In this document: piece after piece, positions 14,741 to 23,321 of the stretch
Layout of the letters: the number at the start of each line of letters is the position of its first letter
How positions within the stretch are numbered: position 1 is the first letter of the stretch
Made by a program: the position numbers and the translations under genes
Assembly (NCBI RefSeq): GCF_014646115.1
Contig: NZ_BMMV01000005.1
Coordinates: 248,001-312,000 of the forward strand
Reading direction: 5' to 3'
Length of the DNA stretch: 64,000 nucleotides
From: Streptomyces camponoticapitis
Lineage (GTDB): Bacteria; Actinomycetota; Actinomycetes; Streptomycetales; Streptomycetaceae
The notes under the pieces: model-generated
Told to the model about the DNA's origin: nothing
Databases searched by the model: none
What the model saw: the letters and a program-made list of their open reading frames with translations, nothing else

Positions 14741-17383
14741 ATGGAGATCCCAACCCCCCGGCGGCCACGGCTGCGCAAACGATGGCTCGCGGGCGTGGCC
14801 GCGGCCGCCGTGCTCGTCGGCGCCGGCACCTGGACCGCCGTCGCCTCGGACAGCGCACCCACCGTGCACCGAGCCGACCAGACGATGGAGATGCCCGGCG
14901 CCCGGATCGACACCTCGTACTTCACCGCGGGTGACGGCGACAGCCGCAGGCCCGCCGTCCTGCTCGGCCACGGGTTCGGCGGCAGCAAGAACGACGTACG
15001 GAAGCAGGCCGAGAAGCTCGCGCGTGACGGATTCGCCGTACTGACCTGGTCCGCAAGGGGATTCGGGAAGTCCACCGGCAAGATCGGACTCAACGACCCG
15101 GCCCATGAGGTCAAAGACGTCTCCCGGATGATCGACTGGCTCGCCGAGCGCCCCGAGGTCCAGCTCGACTCCGACGGCGACCCGCGCGTCGGCATGAGCG
15201 GTGCCTCCTACGGAGGGGGCATCTCGCTTCTCGGGGCCGGGTACGACCGGCGCGTCGACGCGATCGCGCCCGTGATCACCTACTGGAACCTCGCCGACTC
15301 ACTCTTCCCCGACGGCGTCTTCAAGAAGCTCTGGGCCGGGATCTTCTTCTCCACCGGCGGCGGCTGCGACACCTTCGAGAAGCAGCTCTGCGAGATGTAC
15401 GAGCGGGTCGCCGTCGCGGGGAAGCCCGACGCGGCGGCCGATGAACTCCTCACGGAGCGCAGCCCGTCCGCGATCGGCGACCGCATCAAGGTGCCCTCGC
15501 TGATCATCCAGGGGCAGACCGACTCCCTCTTCCCGCTCGGCCAGTCCGATGTGATGGCGAAGACGATCAAGGCGAACGGAGCCCCTGTCTCCGTCGACTG
15601 GATGGCCGGCGGCCATGACAGCGGAACCGCCGAGACCGGCCGCATCGAGAGCCGTATCTCCTCCTGGTTCGACCGCTATCTCAAGAAGGACACCGGTACC
15701 GACACCGGGCCCGTCTTCCGCGTCAGCCGGACCGGCGGCGTCGACTCGACCGACGGCCAGGCGCTGTTGAGGGGCGCGACCAGCGACACCTATCCGGGTC
15801 TGCGGAGCGGGACGACGAACGTCCCGCTGTCCGGAGCCGCCCAGTCGTTCGAGAACCCCGCAGGCGCGAGTCCGCCCGCCATCTCCACCGTGCCGGGCAT
15901 CGGCGGCGGGCTGTCCCGGCTGACCACGTTCGGCATGGGCATCGCCCTCGACTTCCCCGGACAGTTCGCCCGCTTCGACTCCGCGCCGCTCGACCGCTCG
16001 CTCCAGGTCACCGGCTCACCGACCGTCCGGGTGAGCGTCAAGGCCGACACCGACGACGCCGTGCTCTTCGCCAAGGTCTACGACGTCGGGAGCGACGGCC
16101 GCCAGCAGGTCTTGCCCTCACAACTCGTCTCCCCGCTCCGGATCGAAGGGGTCAAAGGGGGCAGCGGCAAGACCGTCGACGTGACGCTGCCGGCCATCGA
16201 CCACAAGCTGGAGGCCGGGCACCGGCTGCGGGTCGTCTTCGCCGCGACCGACCTCGCCTACGCCTCACCCGCCGAACCCGCCACCTACACCGTCACGGTG
16301 GACGGCGACCTGTCCGTACCCTCGGCGCCCGCACTCGCCACCGCCGCGCCCACCTTCGCCTGGTGGGTCTGGGGCCTGCCCCTGGCGGGCGCGCTGATCG
16401 CCGCTCTCCTGCTGCTCACCGCGCGCCGCCGCGTCAGCGCACCGGCGCCCGATCCGGCACTGGCCGACGTACCGCTTCAGATCATGGACCTGTCGAAGCG
16501 CTACGCCAAGTCCGCGGACCGCTATGCCGTACGGGATCTCTCCTTCCGCGTCGAGAAGGGTCAGGTGCTCGGGCTCCTCGGCCCGAACGGCGCGGGCAAG
16601 ACCACGACCCTGCGCATGCTGATGGGACTCATCACTCCCGACGGTGGAGACATCCGGGTCTTCGGGCACTCCATCAGGCCCGGCGCCCCGGTCCTGTCCC
16701 ACGTCGGCTCCTTCGTCGAGGGCGCGGGCTTCCTGCCGCATCTGTCGGGGCGGGACAACCTGGAGCTGTACTGGCGGGCCACCGGCCGCCCCGCCGAGGA
16801 CTCGCACATCGAAGAGGCCCTGGAGATCGCCGGACTCGGCGACGCCCTCGCCCGAGCCGTACGCACCTACTCGCAGGGCATGCGGCAGCGCCTCGCGATC
16901 GCGCAAGCCATGCTCGGCCTGCCGGACCTTCTCATCCTGGACGAGCCGACCAACGGCCTGGACCCGCCGCAGATCCGCGAGATGCGCGACGTGATGATCC
17001 GCTACGCGGCCAACGGCCGGACCGTCATCGTCTCCAGCCATCTCCTCTCCGAGGTCGAACAGACCTGTACGCACCTGGTGGTCATGGACCGCGGCAGGCT
17101 CGTCCAGGCGGGTCCCGTCGCCGAGATCACCGGCTCCGGTGACACCGTCCTGGTCACCACGGACGGACAGGTGCCCGACCCGGTCGTCGACAAGATCGCC
17201 GCCATGTCCGGGATCGCGTCGGCCATCCGTACGGACGAGGGGCTGCTCGTACAGCTCGACGGGGCCAGTACCAACGCCCTGGTCACCGAACTCATGCGGA
17301 TGGACGTGGCGCTGACCGGCGTCGGACCGCACCGTCGCCTGGAGGATGCCTTCCTCACTCTCATCTCAGGAGCCTCCGCATGA
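14741..17383 (+). CDS. CocE/S15-type alpha/beta hydrolase fused to an ABC transporter ATPase
   Basis: This 880-residue protein joins two complete domains. Residues 16-36 form a membrane anchor. Residues 50-310 are an alpha/beta hydrolase of the X-Pro dipeptidyl-peptidase/CocE type with nucleophile Ser156 in GMSGASYGGG, Asp261 in GQTDSLFP and His292 in GGHD, followed to about 525 by the beta-sandwich C-terminal domain of that family. A second helix (541-561) ends in ARRR, after which residues 580-880 are an ABC ATPase: Walker A GPNGAGKTT (614-622), signature YSQGMRQRL (710-718), Walker B LLILDEPTNG (730-739). The positive-inside pattern puts the hydrolase outside and the ATPase inside. The permease follows with a four-base overlap. 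Substrate unknown; a secreted peptide or ester may be processed or imported. Confidence 0.88.
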   Translation: MEIPTPRRPRLRKRWLAGVAAAAVLVGAGTWTAVASDSAPTVHRADQTMEMPGARIDTSYFTAGDGDSRRPAVLLGHGFGGSKNDVRKQAEKLARDGFAVLTWSARGFGKSTGKIGLNDPAHEVKDVSRMIDWLAERPEVQLDSDGDPRVGMSGASYGGGISLLGAGYDRRVDAIAPVITYWNLADSLFPDGVFKKLWAGIFFSTGGGCDTFEKQLCEMYERVAVAGKPDAAADELLTERSPSAIGDRIKVPSLIIQGQTDSLFPLGQSDVMAKTIKANGAPVSVDWMAGGHDSGTAETGRIESRISSWFDRYLKKDTGTDTGPVFRVSRTGGVDSTDGQALLRGATSDTYPGLRSGTTNVPLSGAAQSFENPAGASPPAISTVPGIGGGLSRLTTFGMGIALDFPGQFARFDSAPLDRSLQVTGSPTVRVSVKADTDDAVLFAKVYDVGSDGRQQVLPSQLVSPLRIEGVKGGSGKTVDVTLPAIDHKLEAGHRLRVVFAATDLAYASPAEPATYTVTVDGDLSVPSAPALATAAPTFAWWVWGLPLAGALIAALLLLTARRRVSAPAPDPALADVPLQIMDLSKRYAKSADRYAVRDLSFRVEKGQVLGLLGPNGAGKTTTLRMLMGLITPDGGDIRVFGHSIRPGAPVLSHVGSFVEGAGFLPHLSGRDNLELYWRATGRPAEDSHIEEALEIAGLGDALARAVRTYSQGMRQRLAIAQAMLGLPDLLILDEPTNGLDPPQIREMRDVMIRYAANGRTVIVSSHLLSEVEQTCTHLVVMDRGRLVQAGPVAEITGSGDTVLVTTDGQVPDPVVDKIAAMSGIASAIRTDEGLLVQLDGASTNALVTELMRMDVALTGVGPHRRLEDAFLTLISGASA

Positions 17384-18252
17384 GCACGCTGACCGAATCG
17401 GCTCCGGGCTACCGGGCGGGCCGCACCCTCCCGTTCGGTGTCGAACTCGTACGACAGCTCAAGCGCAGGCGCACGATGGCGATGGGCGGGGTGCTCGCCG
17501 CACTGCCTTTCGTGCTGATCGTGGCCTTCGCCATCGGCGGGACACCGGGAAGCGACGAGGACGGAGGCGGTGGGGGCAGCCGGCTGAACCTGATGGACAC
17601 CGCGACCGCGTCGGGGGCCAACTTCGCCGCCGTCTGCCTCTTCGTCTCGGCGGGTTTCCTGCTGGTCGTGCCCGTCGCGCTGTTCTGCGGGGACACCGTG
17701 GCCTCCGAGGCGAGCTGGTCCTCGCTCCGCTATCTGCTCGCCGCTCCCGTGCCGCGCTCGCGGCTGCTGTGGAGCAAGCTGGCCGTGGCGCTGTCCATGA
17801 GTCTGGCGGCGATGGTGCTGCTGCCGGTCGTCGGGCTGTTGGCGGGCACCGCCGCGTACGGCTGGGGGCCGCTGGCACTGCCCACCGGAGGATCCCTGGC
17901 GACATCGGACGCCGTGCCTCGGCTGGTGATCGTGATCGGCTACATCTTCGTCTCCCAACTGGTCACGGCCGGGCTCGCCTTCTGGCTCTCCACGAAGACC
18001 GACGCCCCACTCGGCGCGGTCGGCGGCGCGGTCGGTCTGACGATCATCGGCAATGTCCTGGACCAGGTGACGGCGCTGGGGGACTGGCGGGACTTCCTGC
18101 CGGCGCACTGGCAGTTCGCCTGGGCGGACGCGCTCCAGCCCCAGCTGGAGTGGACAGGCATGCTGAAGGGCTCGGCGGTCTCGGTGACCTACGCCCTGGT
18201 GCTCTTCGCGCTCGCGTTCAGGCACTTCTCCCGCAAGGACATCGTGAGCTGA
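17380..18252 (+). CDS. ABC transporter permease (ABC-2 type)
   Basis: A 290-residue integral membrane protein with six predicted helices (about 37-53, 80-102, 132-157, 170-190, 199-222, 265-283) in the layout of ABC-2 exporter permeases. Its ATG overlaps the stop of the hydrolase-ATPase fusion (ATGA), so the two almost certainly form one complex, with the fusion supplying the nucleotide-binding subunit. A Gly/Asp-rich loop (about 48-62) lies on the outside after the first helix. A 17-bp terminator hairpin follows. Confidence 0.88.
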   Translation: MSTLTESAPGYRAGRTLPFGVELVRQLKRRRTMAMGGVLAALPFVLIVAFAIGGTPGSDEDGGGGGSRLNLMDTATASGANFAAVCLFVSAGFLLVVPVALFCGDTVASEASWSSLRYLLAAPVPRSRLLWSKLAVALSMSLAAMVLLPVVGLLAGTAAYGWGPLALPTGGSLATSDAVPRLVIVIGYIFVSQLVTAGLAFWLSTKTDAPLGAVGGAVGLTIIGNVLDQVTALGDWRDFLPAHWQFAWADALQPQLEWTGMLKGSAVSVTYALVLFALAFRHFSRKDIVS

Positions 18253-18278
18253 GCGCCCCCGCGGCGCCCTGGCGCCGT

Positions 18279-19223
18279 TCACACCCAGCCCCGACGAGCC
18301 GCTTCCGCCCCCGCGCGGAAGCGGCTCGTCGTGCCGAGGGCGGTGAGCAACTCGCCGACCCGACGGCTGTAGGTGCGGGGCGACATGCCGAGCCGCGCGG
18401 CCGCCGCCTCGTCGGTGAGCCCGCACAACATGGCATCGAGGACGGGCCGTAACTGATACGGGAGGACACCGGCCTCGGGACCCGCTCCGCCACCGGTCTC
18501 CGCGTCGACCGGCGCCAGGTTCGTCACCGGGTCGCCGAGCGCGCTCTCCGGTGGGTCCGCCGTCAGGCGGACATCCTCACCACTGTCCCACCAGTGCTGA
18601 TGGATTCGGACCAGGGCCCCGACGACGACAGGGTCCCTAATCAACAGGACCCCGTTGAAGTGAAGGTCGAAGTCGAGGGGGAGCGCGGCCGTCGTACGGT
18701 CCACGAGGACCATCTTGAACGGGATCGAATCCGTCTGCCGTGCGCCGCACGCGAGAGCCCGGAGCGCGTACGGCAGCGCAGCGAGGCTTCGGCGCGGCAC
18801 GATCCTGCGGACGGTGAGCGGGAGAGCGGGCAGGGCGGAGGTCCCGGCGTCGGACACCGCCGAGCGTCCGGACCCGTCGGACGGGTCCTGTCCGTCGGGT
18901 CCCTCGGACCCCGCTCCGGAGCCGACGTCGGTGTGCGCCTCGGGTCGCGCCTGCGGAGCCGCCCGTTCCGCGGCAGCGCGTACGCACGCGGTGGCGAACT
19001 CCAGGAACGGCAACGGCAGGCCCTTCCCCATCGAACTGCCCGGATCGTCGAACGCCAGCAATTCATGACGCGCGGAACGGACGAGCGCCGCCAGCGCGGC
19101 GGCCACCTGATGGGTGCCGCGGACCGGTCTGCCCGCCGGTCGGAGACTCTCCACCGCGTCCCCCCGCAGTGCGCTTCCCGGCAGCGCCGCCCTGTCGAGT
19201 ACCGAACCTGGAACATGTGCCAC
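18279..19223 (-). CDS. LuxR-type helix-turn-helix regulator
   Basis: The C-terminal 50 residues are a LuxR/GerE-like HTH (GLTDEAAAARLGMSPRTYSRRVGELLTALGTTSRFRAG). The N-terminal part has HEL-x-AFDDPG and later KMVLVDRTTAALPLDFDLHFNGVLLIRDPVVVGAL with HQHWWDSGEDV, the TrmB/phospholipase-D-like sensor seen in many Streptomyces LuxR regulators. A low-complexity Gly/Ser/Asp-rich segment lies between. A GTG at 19223 gives 314 residues; a longer frame upstream is possible. It is divergent from the VWA lipoprotein, which it might control. Ligand unknown. Confidence 0.75.
   Translation of the reverse strand: MAHVPGSVLDRAALPGSALRGDAVESLRPAGRPVRGTHQVAAALAALVRSARHELLAFDDPGSSMGKGLPLPFLEFATACVRAAAERAAPQARPEAHTDVGSGAGSEGPDGQDPSDGSGRSAVSDAGTSALPALPLTVRRIVPRRSLAALPYALRALACGARQTDSIPFKMVLVDRTTAALPLDFDLHFNGVLLIRDPVVVGALVRIHQHWWDSGEDVRLTADPPESALGDPVTNLAPVDAETGGGAGPEAGVLPYQLRPVLDAMLCGLTDEAAAARLGMSPRTYSRRVGELLTALGTTSRFRAGAEAARRGWV
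18292..18331. terminator. 17-bp perfect hairpin inside the 3' end of the LuxR-type gene
   Basis: CGACGAGCCGCTTCCGC (18292-18308) and its exact complement (18315-18331) with a 6-nt loop lie 39 bases past the permease stop codon. The same bases encode the last residues (RFRAGAEAARRG) of the convergent LuxR-type regulator, so one stretch serves as terminator and coding sequence. Confidence 0.75.
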
Positions 19224-19520
19224 GGCCGACCACCCCCGCCATCCCGTTGGAGCCGTACGCCACTTAATGTACTCATGAGACTGCACACCGTGACAAGGCC
19301 AGTTCAGAGAGTGGCGACTCCATGCCAACGCGGTCGACTCACGCATCAATGGCACCGGTCGGTACACGACTTCACGCGAAGACGGTGGATCCGGCCGGGC
19401 GGCGACGGGCAACTCCCCTGGCCCGTTGCCGCATTGAGATTCATCCGCAACCTCCGGTGGCGGTCCGGCGGACCCTCTCGATCGTCACATTCACAAGTGC
19501 CGACGATTCCAGGGGGGACC

Positions 19521-21143
19521 GTGACGAAGCTCCGAACGAGGACGAAGCTCCGCAAGAGGACATATCGAGGAACGGTGGTCGCGCTGTTGGCGGGGGGCCT
19601 GCTGCTCACCGGCTGCTCGGGCAGCAGTGACGGAAACTCGAAGGCGATCAACGGGCCGGCCCGTGACGCACCCGGTACGGGATCGGGCTCGGGTTCCGGG
19701 GCCGCGGGCCCGGCCGACGGCGCGGAGAAGGGCGGGGGGCAGCGCAACGGCGAACAGAGTCAGCGCGACGACCAACCGGACGGGCGGGTCGCGCCCGAGC
19801 CGGACTACCTGTCGACCTTCGCTTTGGACGTCGACACCGCCTCCTACGGATACGCGCTCCGCACCCTCGGCGAGGGACGGCTGCCGGATCCGGGCACCGT
19901 ACGGCCCGAGGAGTTCGTCAACAGCTTCCGCCAGGACTACGAACGTCCCGAGGGCGACGGGTTCTCCGTCACGGTCGACGGCGCGGCCGCGCCGGGGGCG
20001 GGGGACGACTGGTCCCTGATGCGCGTCGGGCTGGCCACCCGCCAGGCCGACCACAAGGGCGAACGCCCGCCGGCCGCGCTCACGTTCGTCATCGACATCT
20101 CCGGCTCCATGGCCGAGCCCGGCCGTCTCGACCTCGTCAAGGAATCACTCGGCATCCTTACGGACGAGCTGGGCGGTGACGACTCGATCGCCCTGGTCAC
20201 CTTCAGCGACAGGGCCGAGACCCGCCTGCCGATGACCCGCGTCGGCGACAGCCGCTCCCGGATCCACGACGTGATCGAGGATCTGGAGCCCGGCGAATCG
20301 ACCAATGTGGGGGCGGGCATCGAGAGGGGCTACGACGAGGCCGTCGACGGGCGCAGGAGCGGCGCGACCAACCGGGTCGTCCTGCTGTCGGACGCGCTGG
20401 CCAACACCGGTGAGACACAGGCGGACGCGATCCTCGAACGCATCGAGGACGAGCGCACCGAGCACGGCATCACCCTCTTCGGCGTCGGGGTCGGCAGCGA
20501 CTACGGCGACGCCCTCATGGAACAGCTGGCCGACAAGGGCGACGGACACACGACGTACGTCTCCGACAGGAAACAGGCCAGGAAGGTCTTCGTCGACCAG
20601 CTCCCCATGAACGTCGAACTGCGCGCCAGGGACGCCAAGGCGCAGGTGGCCTTCGACAGTGACGCGGTCGAGAGCTTCCGGCTCATCGGCTACGAGAACA
20701 GGGCCGTCGCGGACGAGGACTTCAGGGACGACCGGGTCGACGGCGGCGAGGTCGGTCCCGGGCACACGGTGACGGCGCTGTACGCCGTCAAGCTGCGGCC
20801 CGGCGCGAGCGGTGAGGTCGCGAAGGCGACCGTGCGCTGGCTTGATCCCGAGACGAGGGCGCCGCGCGAGCGCTCGGGCTCGATCGGCGCGAGCGCGGTC
20901 GACGCCCGGCTCTGGGGCGACGCCAAGCCGCGGCTTCAGGTCACCGCCGTCGCGGCGTACTTCGCCGAGTCCCTGCGGGGAGAGTCGGCGGACGACAACG
21001 CGATGTCCTCCGGAGGTCTGCCCGCCGCGCCCGATCTCGGTGAACTGGAGGAGCGGGCACGGACGTTGGCCGCCTCCACGGAGGACGGATCGGTGAAGGA
21101 GCTGGCGGAGGCGATCGACCAGGCGAACCGCGCCCGGGGCTGA
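19521..21143 (+). CDS. Secreted lipoprotein with von Willebrand factor A domain (YfbK-like)
   Basis: A GTG at 19521 (GGGGGG just upstream) opens a 540-residue lipoprotein: basic n-region, hydrophobic core, lipobox LLTG-Cys32. A Gly/Ser/Asp-rich linker (33-90) leads to the N-terminal YfbK domain (FALDVDTASYGYALRTL) and a VWA domain with the metal-ion-dependent site DISGSM and later TNVGAGIERGY and LLSDALANTG. The C-terminal region (YLAVKLRP-like strand and DARLWGDAKPRLQ) is DUF3520. Such proteins sit on the outer face of the membrane and bind partners through Mg2+/Ca2+. In-frame codons upstream of 19521 belong to the divergent regulator region and are not coding. Confidence 0.88.
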   Translation: MTKLRTRTKLRKRTYRGTVVALLAGGLLLTGCSGSSDGNSKAINGPARDAPGTGSGSGSGAAGPADGAEKGGGQRNGEQSQRDDQPDGRVAPEPDYLSTFALDVDTASYGYALRTLGEGRLPDPGTVRPEEFVNSFRQDYERPEGDGFSVTVDGAAAPGAGDDWSLMRVGLATRQADHKGERPPAALTFVIDISGSMAEPGRLDLVKESLGILTDELGGDDSIALVTFSDRAETRLPMTRVGDSRSRIHDVIEDLEPGESTNVGAGIERGYDEAVDGRRSGATNRVVLLSDALANTGETQADAILERIEDERTEHGITLFGVGVGSDYGDALMEQLADKGDGHTTYVSDRKQARKVFVDQLPMNVELRARDAKAQVAFDSDAVESFRLIGYENRAVADEDFRDDRVDGGEVGPGHTVTALYAVKLRPGASGEVAKATVRWLDPETRAPRERSGSIGASAVDARLWGDAKPRLQVTAVAAYFAESLRGESADDNAMSSGGLPAAPDLGELEERARTLAASTEDGSVKELAEAIDQANRARG

Positions 21144-21178
21144 ACGGGGAGGAACTGCTCACGATCCGAGGACGGGTC

Positions 21179-21241
21179 CGGACCGCTCCACGAGCGGTAC
21201 GGACCGGTTCGGGAGCGGCTCGGACCGGTCCGGGAGCGGCT
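21179..21241. repeat. Three tandem 21-bp repeats
   Basis: Units at 21179-21199, 21200-21220 and 21221-21241 each begin CGGACCG; the last two differ at a single base and the first is more divergent. They fill most of the gap between the VWA lipoprotein and the DUF1772 gene. Each unit contains an imperfect dyad (CCGCTC/GAGCGG in the first), so they could form a terminator-like structure or bind a protein. Confidence 0.6.
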
Positions 21242-21323
21242 CGGGGGAGGCCCTGCGGCGGCGCGACCCGCCTTGGGCGGGACAGCCGCAGAAACGTTGG
21301 TGCGCCGTCTCTCGACAGGCGAC

Positions 21324-21809
21324 ATGATGTGCGGCATGGCCTCAGTCCTGCTCGCACTCGCCGTCGTCTTCACCGGTCTGTACGCCGGCATGATGCTCAT
21401 CTTCCTCACCGGGATCATGCCCGCGATGGCCCGGCTGACGGACGGGCAGTTCGTGACGGCCATGCGCCGGCTCAACGAAGAGGTCCCGCGCGGGCTGTTC
21501 CTGCTCGTGTTCCTCGCCGAGGTGGCCTTCCCCGTCGCCGCGCTCGCCGTCCCCGTCGACGACCGCTCGGACACCCATCTGTGGCTGCTGGTGGCCGGCC
21601 TGATCTGCGTGGTCCTCAACCACCTCGTCACCGTCGCGGGCAACATACCGCTCAACAACGCCCTCGCGTCCTCGGAGGCGTCCCCCGAGACTCACCCCGA
21701 CACCGCCGTCCGTGCGGCCTTCGAGAGCCGCTGGAACCGCTTCCACGCCGTCCGTACGGTCTTCGCCGTCGCGGGGTTCGCACTGATCGTCAGCGCCTCG
21801 CTGTCGTGA
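21324..21809 (+). CDS. DUF1772 (anthrone oxygenase-like) membrane protein
   Basis: A 161-residue protein with four membrane helices: MASVLLALAVVFTGLYAGMML, GLFLLVFLAEVAFPVAALAV, LWLLVAGLICVVLNHLVTVAGNIPLNNAL and a C-terminal VFAVAGFALIVSASL. The segment NIPLNN and the WNRFHAVRT motif before the last helix are the DUF1772/anthrone-oxygenase hallmarks. ATG at 21324 or 21336 may be the start; the Shine-Dalgarno sequence is weak. It overlaps the convergent methyltransferase gene by 20 bases. Function unknown. Confidence 0.75.
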   Translation: MMCGMASVLLALAVVFTGLYAGMMLIFLTGIMPAMARLTDGQFVTAMRRLNEEVPRGLFLLVFLAEVAFPVAALAVPVDDRSDTHLWLLVAGLICVVLNHLVTVAGNIPLNNALASSEASPETHPDTAVRAAFESRWNRFHAVRTVFAVAGFALIVSASLS

Positions 21810-22650
21810 CGGTGAACAGCCCCACCGACTCCCGGCGGCTGGCGACCTCCGCGAACCCGGCCTGAGCGGCCCACTGTTCGGCCAGTTCCACAGGGCGGCA
21901 CTCCATCTCCCACAGAACACCCTCACGGTTCGGCAGCACGTTCGCGATGAACTCCAGCTGGGGATGGTGGGTCTGGGTCGTGAAGACCAGCGCTCCGCCC
22001 GGTGCGAGCATCCCGCGCAGGCGCGCCACGGACGCGGCGATGACGGCGTCGTCCAGCAGCAGTTCGTAGAGGCCCGACACAACGATGATGTCGGGCGCGT
22101 GGGAGCCGGGCAGCGGGTCGAGGGCGTCTCCGTACGCGAACGAGATCCCCGTCAGCCCCCGCTCGGCCGCCTGGCGCTCGCCCTGCGCGAGACCCGCGCG
22201 GTCCAGGTCGCGGCACTCGACGTGAAGGGTGCCGGGCGCGTACTCGGCGAGCAGGTCCTGGAGGTAGCGGCCCGGACCCGAGGCCACGTCCAGTACGCGC
22301 ACACCGGCGTCCGCGCCGCCGCGCCGCGCGATCTCCTTACGGAGGACGTCTTTCAGCAGCTCGCGGCGGGCCCGGACGGCACGCCATCCGACCGCGTTCA
22401 GGTACACGCGGTCGATGAGGTGTCCCACCACGGGAAAGCCGCCGGCCTTGTTGACGTACACGTAGTCCAGCATCGATCCGCTGTCGAAGCCGTGCCGGAA
22501 TCCGATGCGGATCCCGGCGCTCGCCCGGCCGACCGTGCCGAGGAGGACGCGCATCGCCGCCCACCGCACCCGGCCGAGCGGACCGGTCCGCCTCCGGGGT
22601 GTCTGGTTCGGACGGTTCTGAGATCCCTGGGTCGTGCTCGTCTTCGTCAT
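21790..22650 (-). CDS. Class I SAM-dependent methyltransferase
   Basis: A 286-residue protein. After a basic N-terminus, the region GFRHGFDSGSMLDYVYVNKAGG precedes the methyltransferase core: motif I VRVLDVASGPGRYLQDLL, an acidic segment ECRDLDRAGL, ISFAYGDALDPL, DIIVVSGLYELLLDD and ALVFTTQTHHPQLEFI. The SGLYE and THHPQ elements are typical of a distinct actinobacterial/proteobacterial methyltransferase family sometimes encoded with acyltransferases; the acceptor is unknown. No ribosome binding site was seen before the ATG at 22650, so the start is uncertain. Confidence 0.8.
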   Translation of the reverse strand: MTKTSTTQGSQNRPNQTPRRRTGPLGRVRWAAMRVLLGTVGRASAGIRIGFRHGFDSGSMLDYVYVNKAGGFPVVGHLIDRVYLNAVGWRAVRARRELLKDVLRKEIARRGGADAGVRVLDVASGPGRYLQDLLAEYAPGTLHVECRDLDRAGLAQGERQAAERGLTGISFAYGDALDPLPGSHAPDIIVVSGLYELLLDDAVIAASVARLRGMLAPGGALVFTTQTHHPQLEFIANVLPNREGVLWEMECRPVELAEQWAAQAGFAEVASRRESVGLFTVTTARR

Positions 22651-22695
22651 GCGCAACAGAGTCGGCCCGGAGCGCGGGCCTCGGTATCCGCGCGG

Positions 22696-23217
22696 CTACT
22701 CGGGCGGCGCCTGAGTAGTTCTGCGTACGCTCCACTCGAAACTGCCCCGGCACACCGGCGCACCCGACGAGTCGACGACCTCGGTGTGTGTGGTCAGCCG
22801 GGCCCTGTCCGTCTCGCGGGCGAGCACAGGACGCAGCGCGCGCGACGCCTCGTCGTCCAGGCGGCACGTCGCCACGAGCCTGCCGCGCGCCGGTGCCAGG
22901 AAGTCCAAGGAGGCGCGGGCGCCGAGCGGTACGACTCCCTCGAACGCGTCCTCGGTCTCCCCGGCGGCGATGATCGCGGCGAGGCCGGCCGCGTCGATCA
23001 GCGCGGCCAGCCCGCCGGAGTGCAGCGAGCCGATCACGTTCGTCAGCTCGTGGGGCGTGGTCAGCGCGACCTCCGCCGCGCCGTCCGCCGCCCGCAGCAC
23101 CTCGATACCGGCCGTCCGATGGGCCGGTACGGGTTCCAGAAGGGCGCGGGCCTGCTCGGTGACATCCACAACGGACCAGGCTGCCCGACGAGGGCCTGAG
23201 GGGGGCGACGGTGACAT
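22696..23217 (-). CDS. PaaI-type hotdog thioesterase (DUF4442-like)
   Basis: The 173-residue protein has a single hotdog fold: HELTNVIGSLHSGGLAALIDAAGLAAIIAA contains the long helix and HSGG motif of PaaI-type thioesterases, followed by GARASLDFLAPARGRLVATCRLDDEA. Such enzymes hydrolyse acyl-CoA thioesters in the cytosol. It is divergent from the ARMT1-type gene. A TACCCT -10-like element lies about 21 bases upstream of the ATG; no clear ribosome binding site was seen. Confidence 0.75.
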   Translation of the reverse strand: MSPSPPSGPRRAAWSVVDVTEQARALLEPVPAHRTAGIEVLRAADGAAEVALTTPHELTNVIGSLHSGGLAALIDAAGLAAIIAAGETEDAFEGVVPLGARASLDFLAPARGRLVATCRLDDEASRALRPVLARETDRARLTTHTEVVDSSGAPVCRGSFEWSVRRTTQAPPE

Positions 23218-23321
23218 GACGAGCGGGCGAAATCATGGAGGGTACGGTGCGAAGGTGGCCGCTCCCGTGACCGGCGGCGACAGCGATGCGACACCGACCA
23301 GCTCCGGAGGACAGGGAAGCC

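Noticed and set aside
18594..19520. In-frame N-terminal extension of the VWA lipoprotein
   Set aside because: It is antisense to the LuxR-type gene and would bury the clear lipoprotein signal; the GTG at 19521 gives a correct signal peptide.
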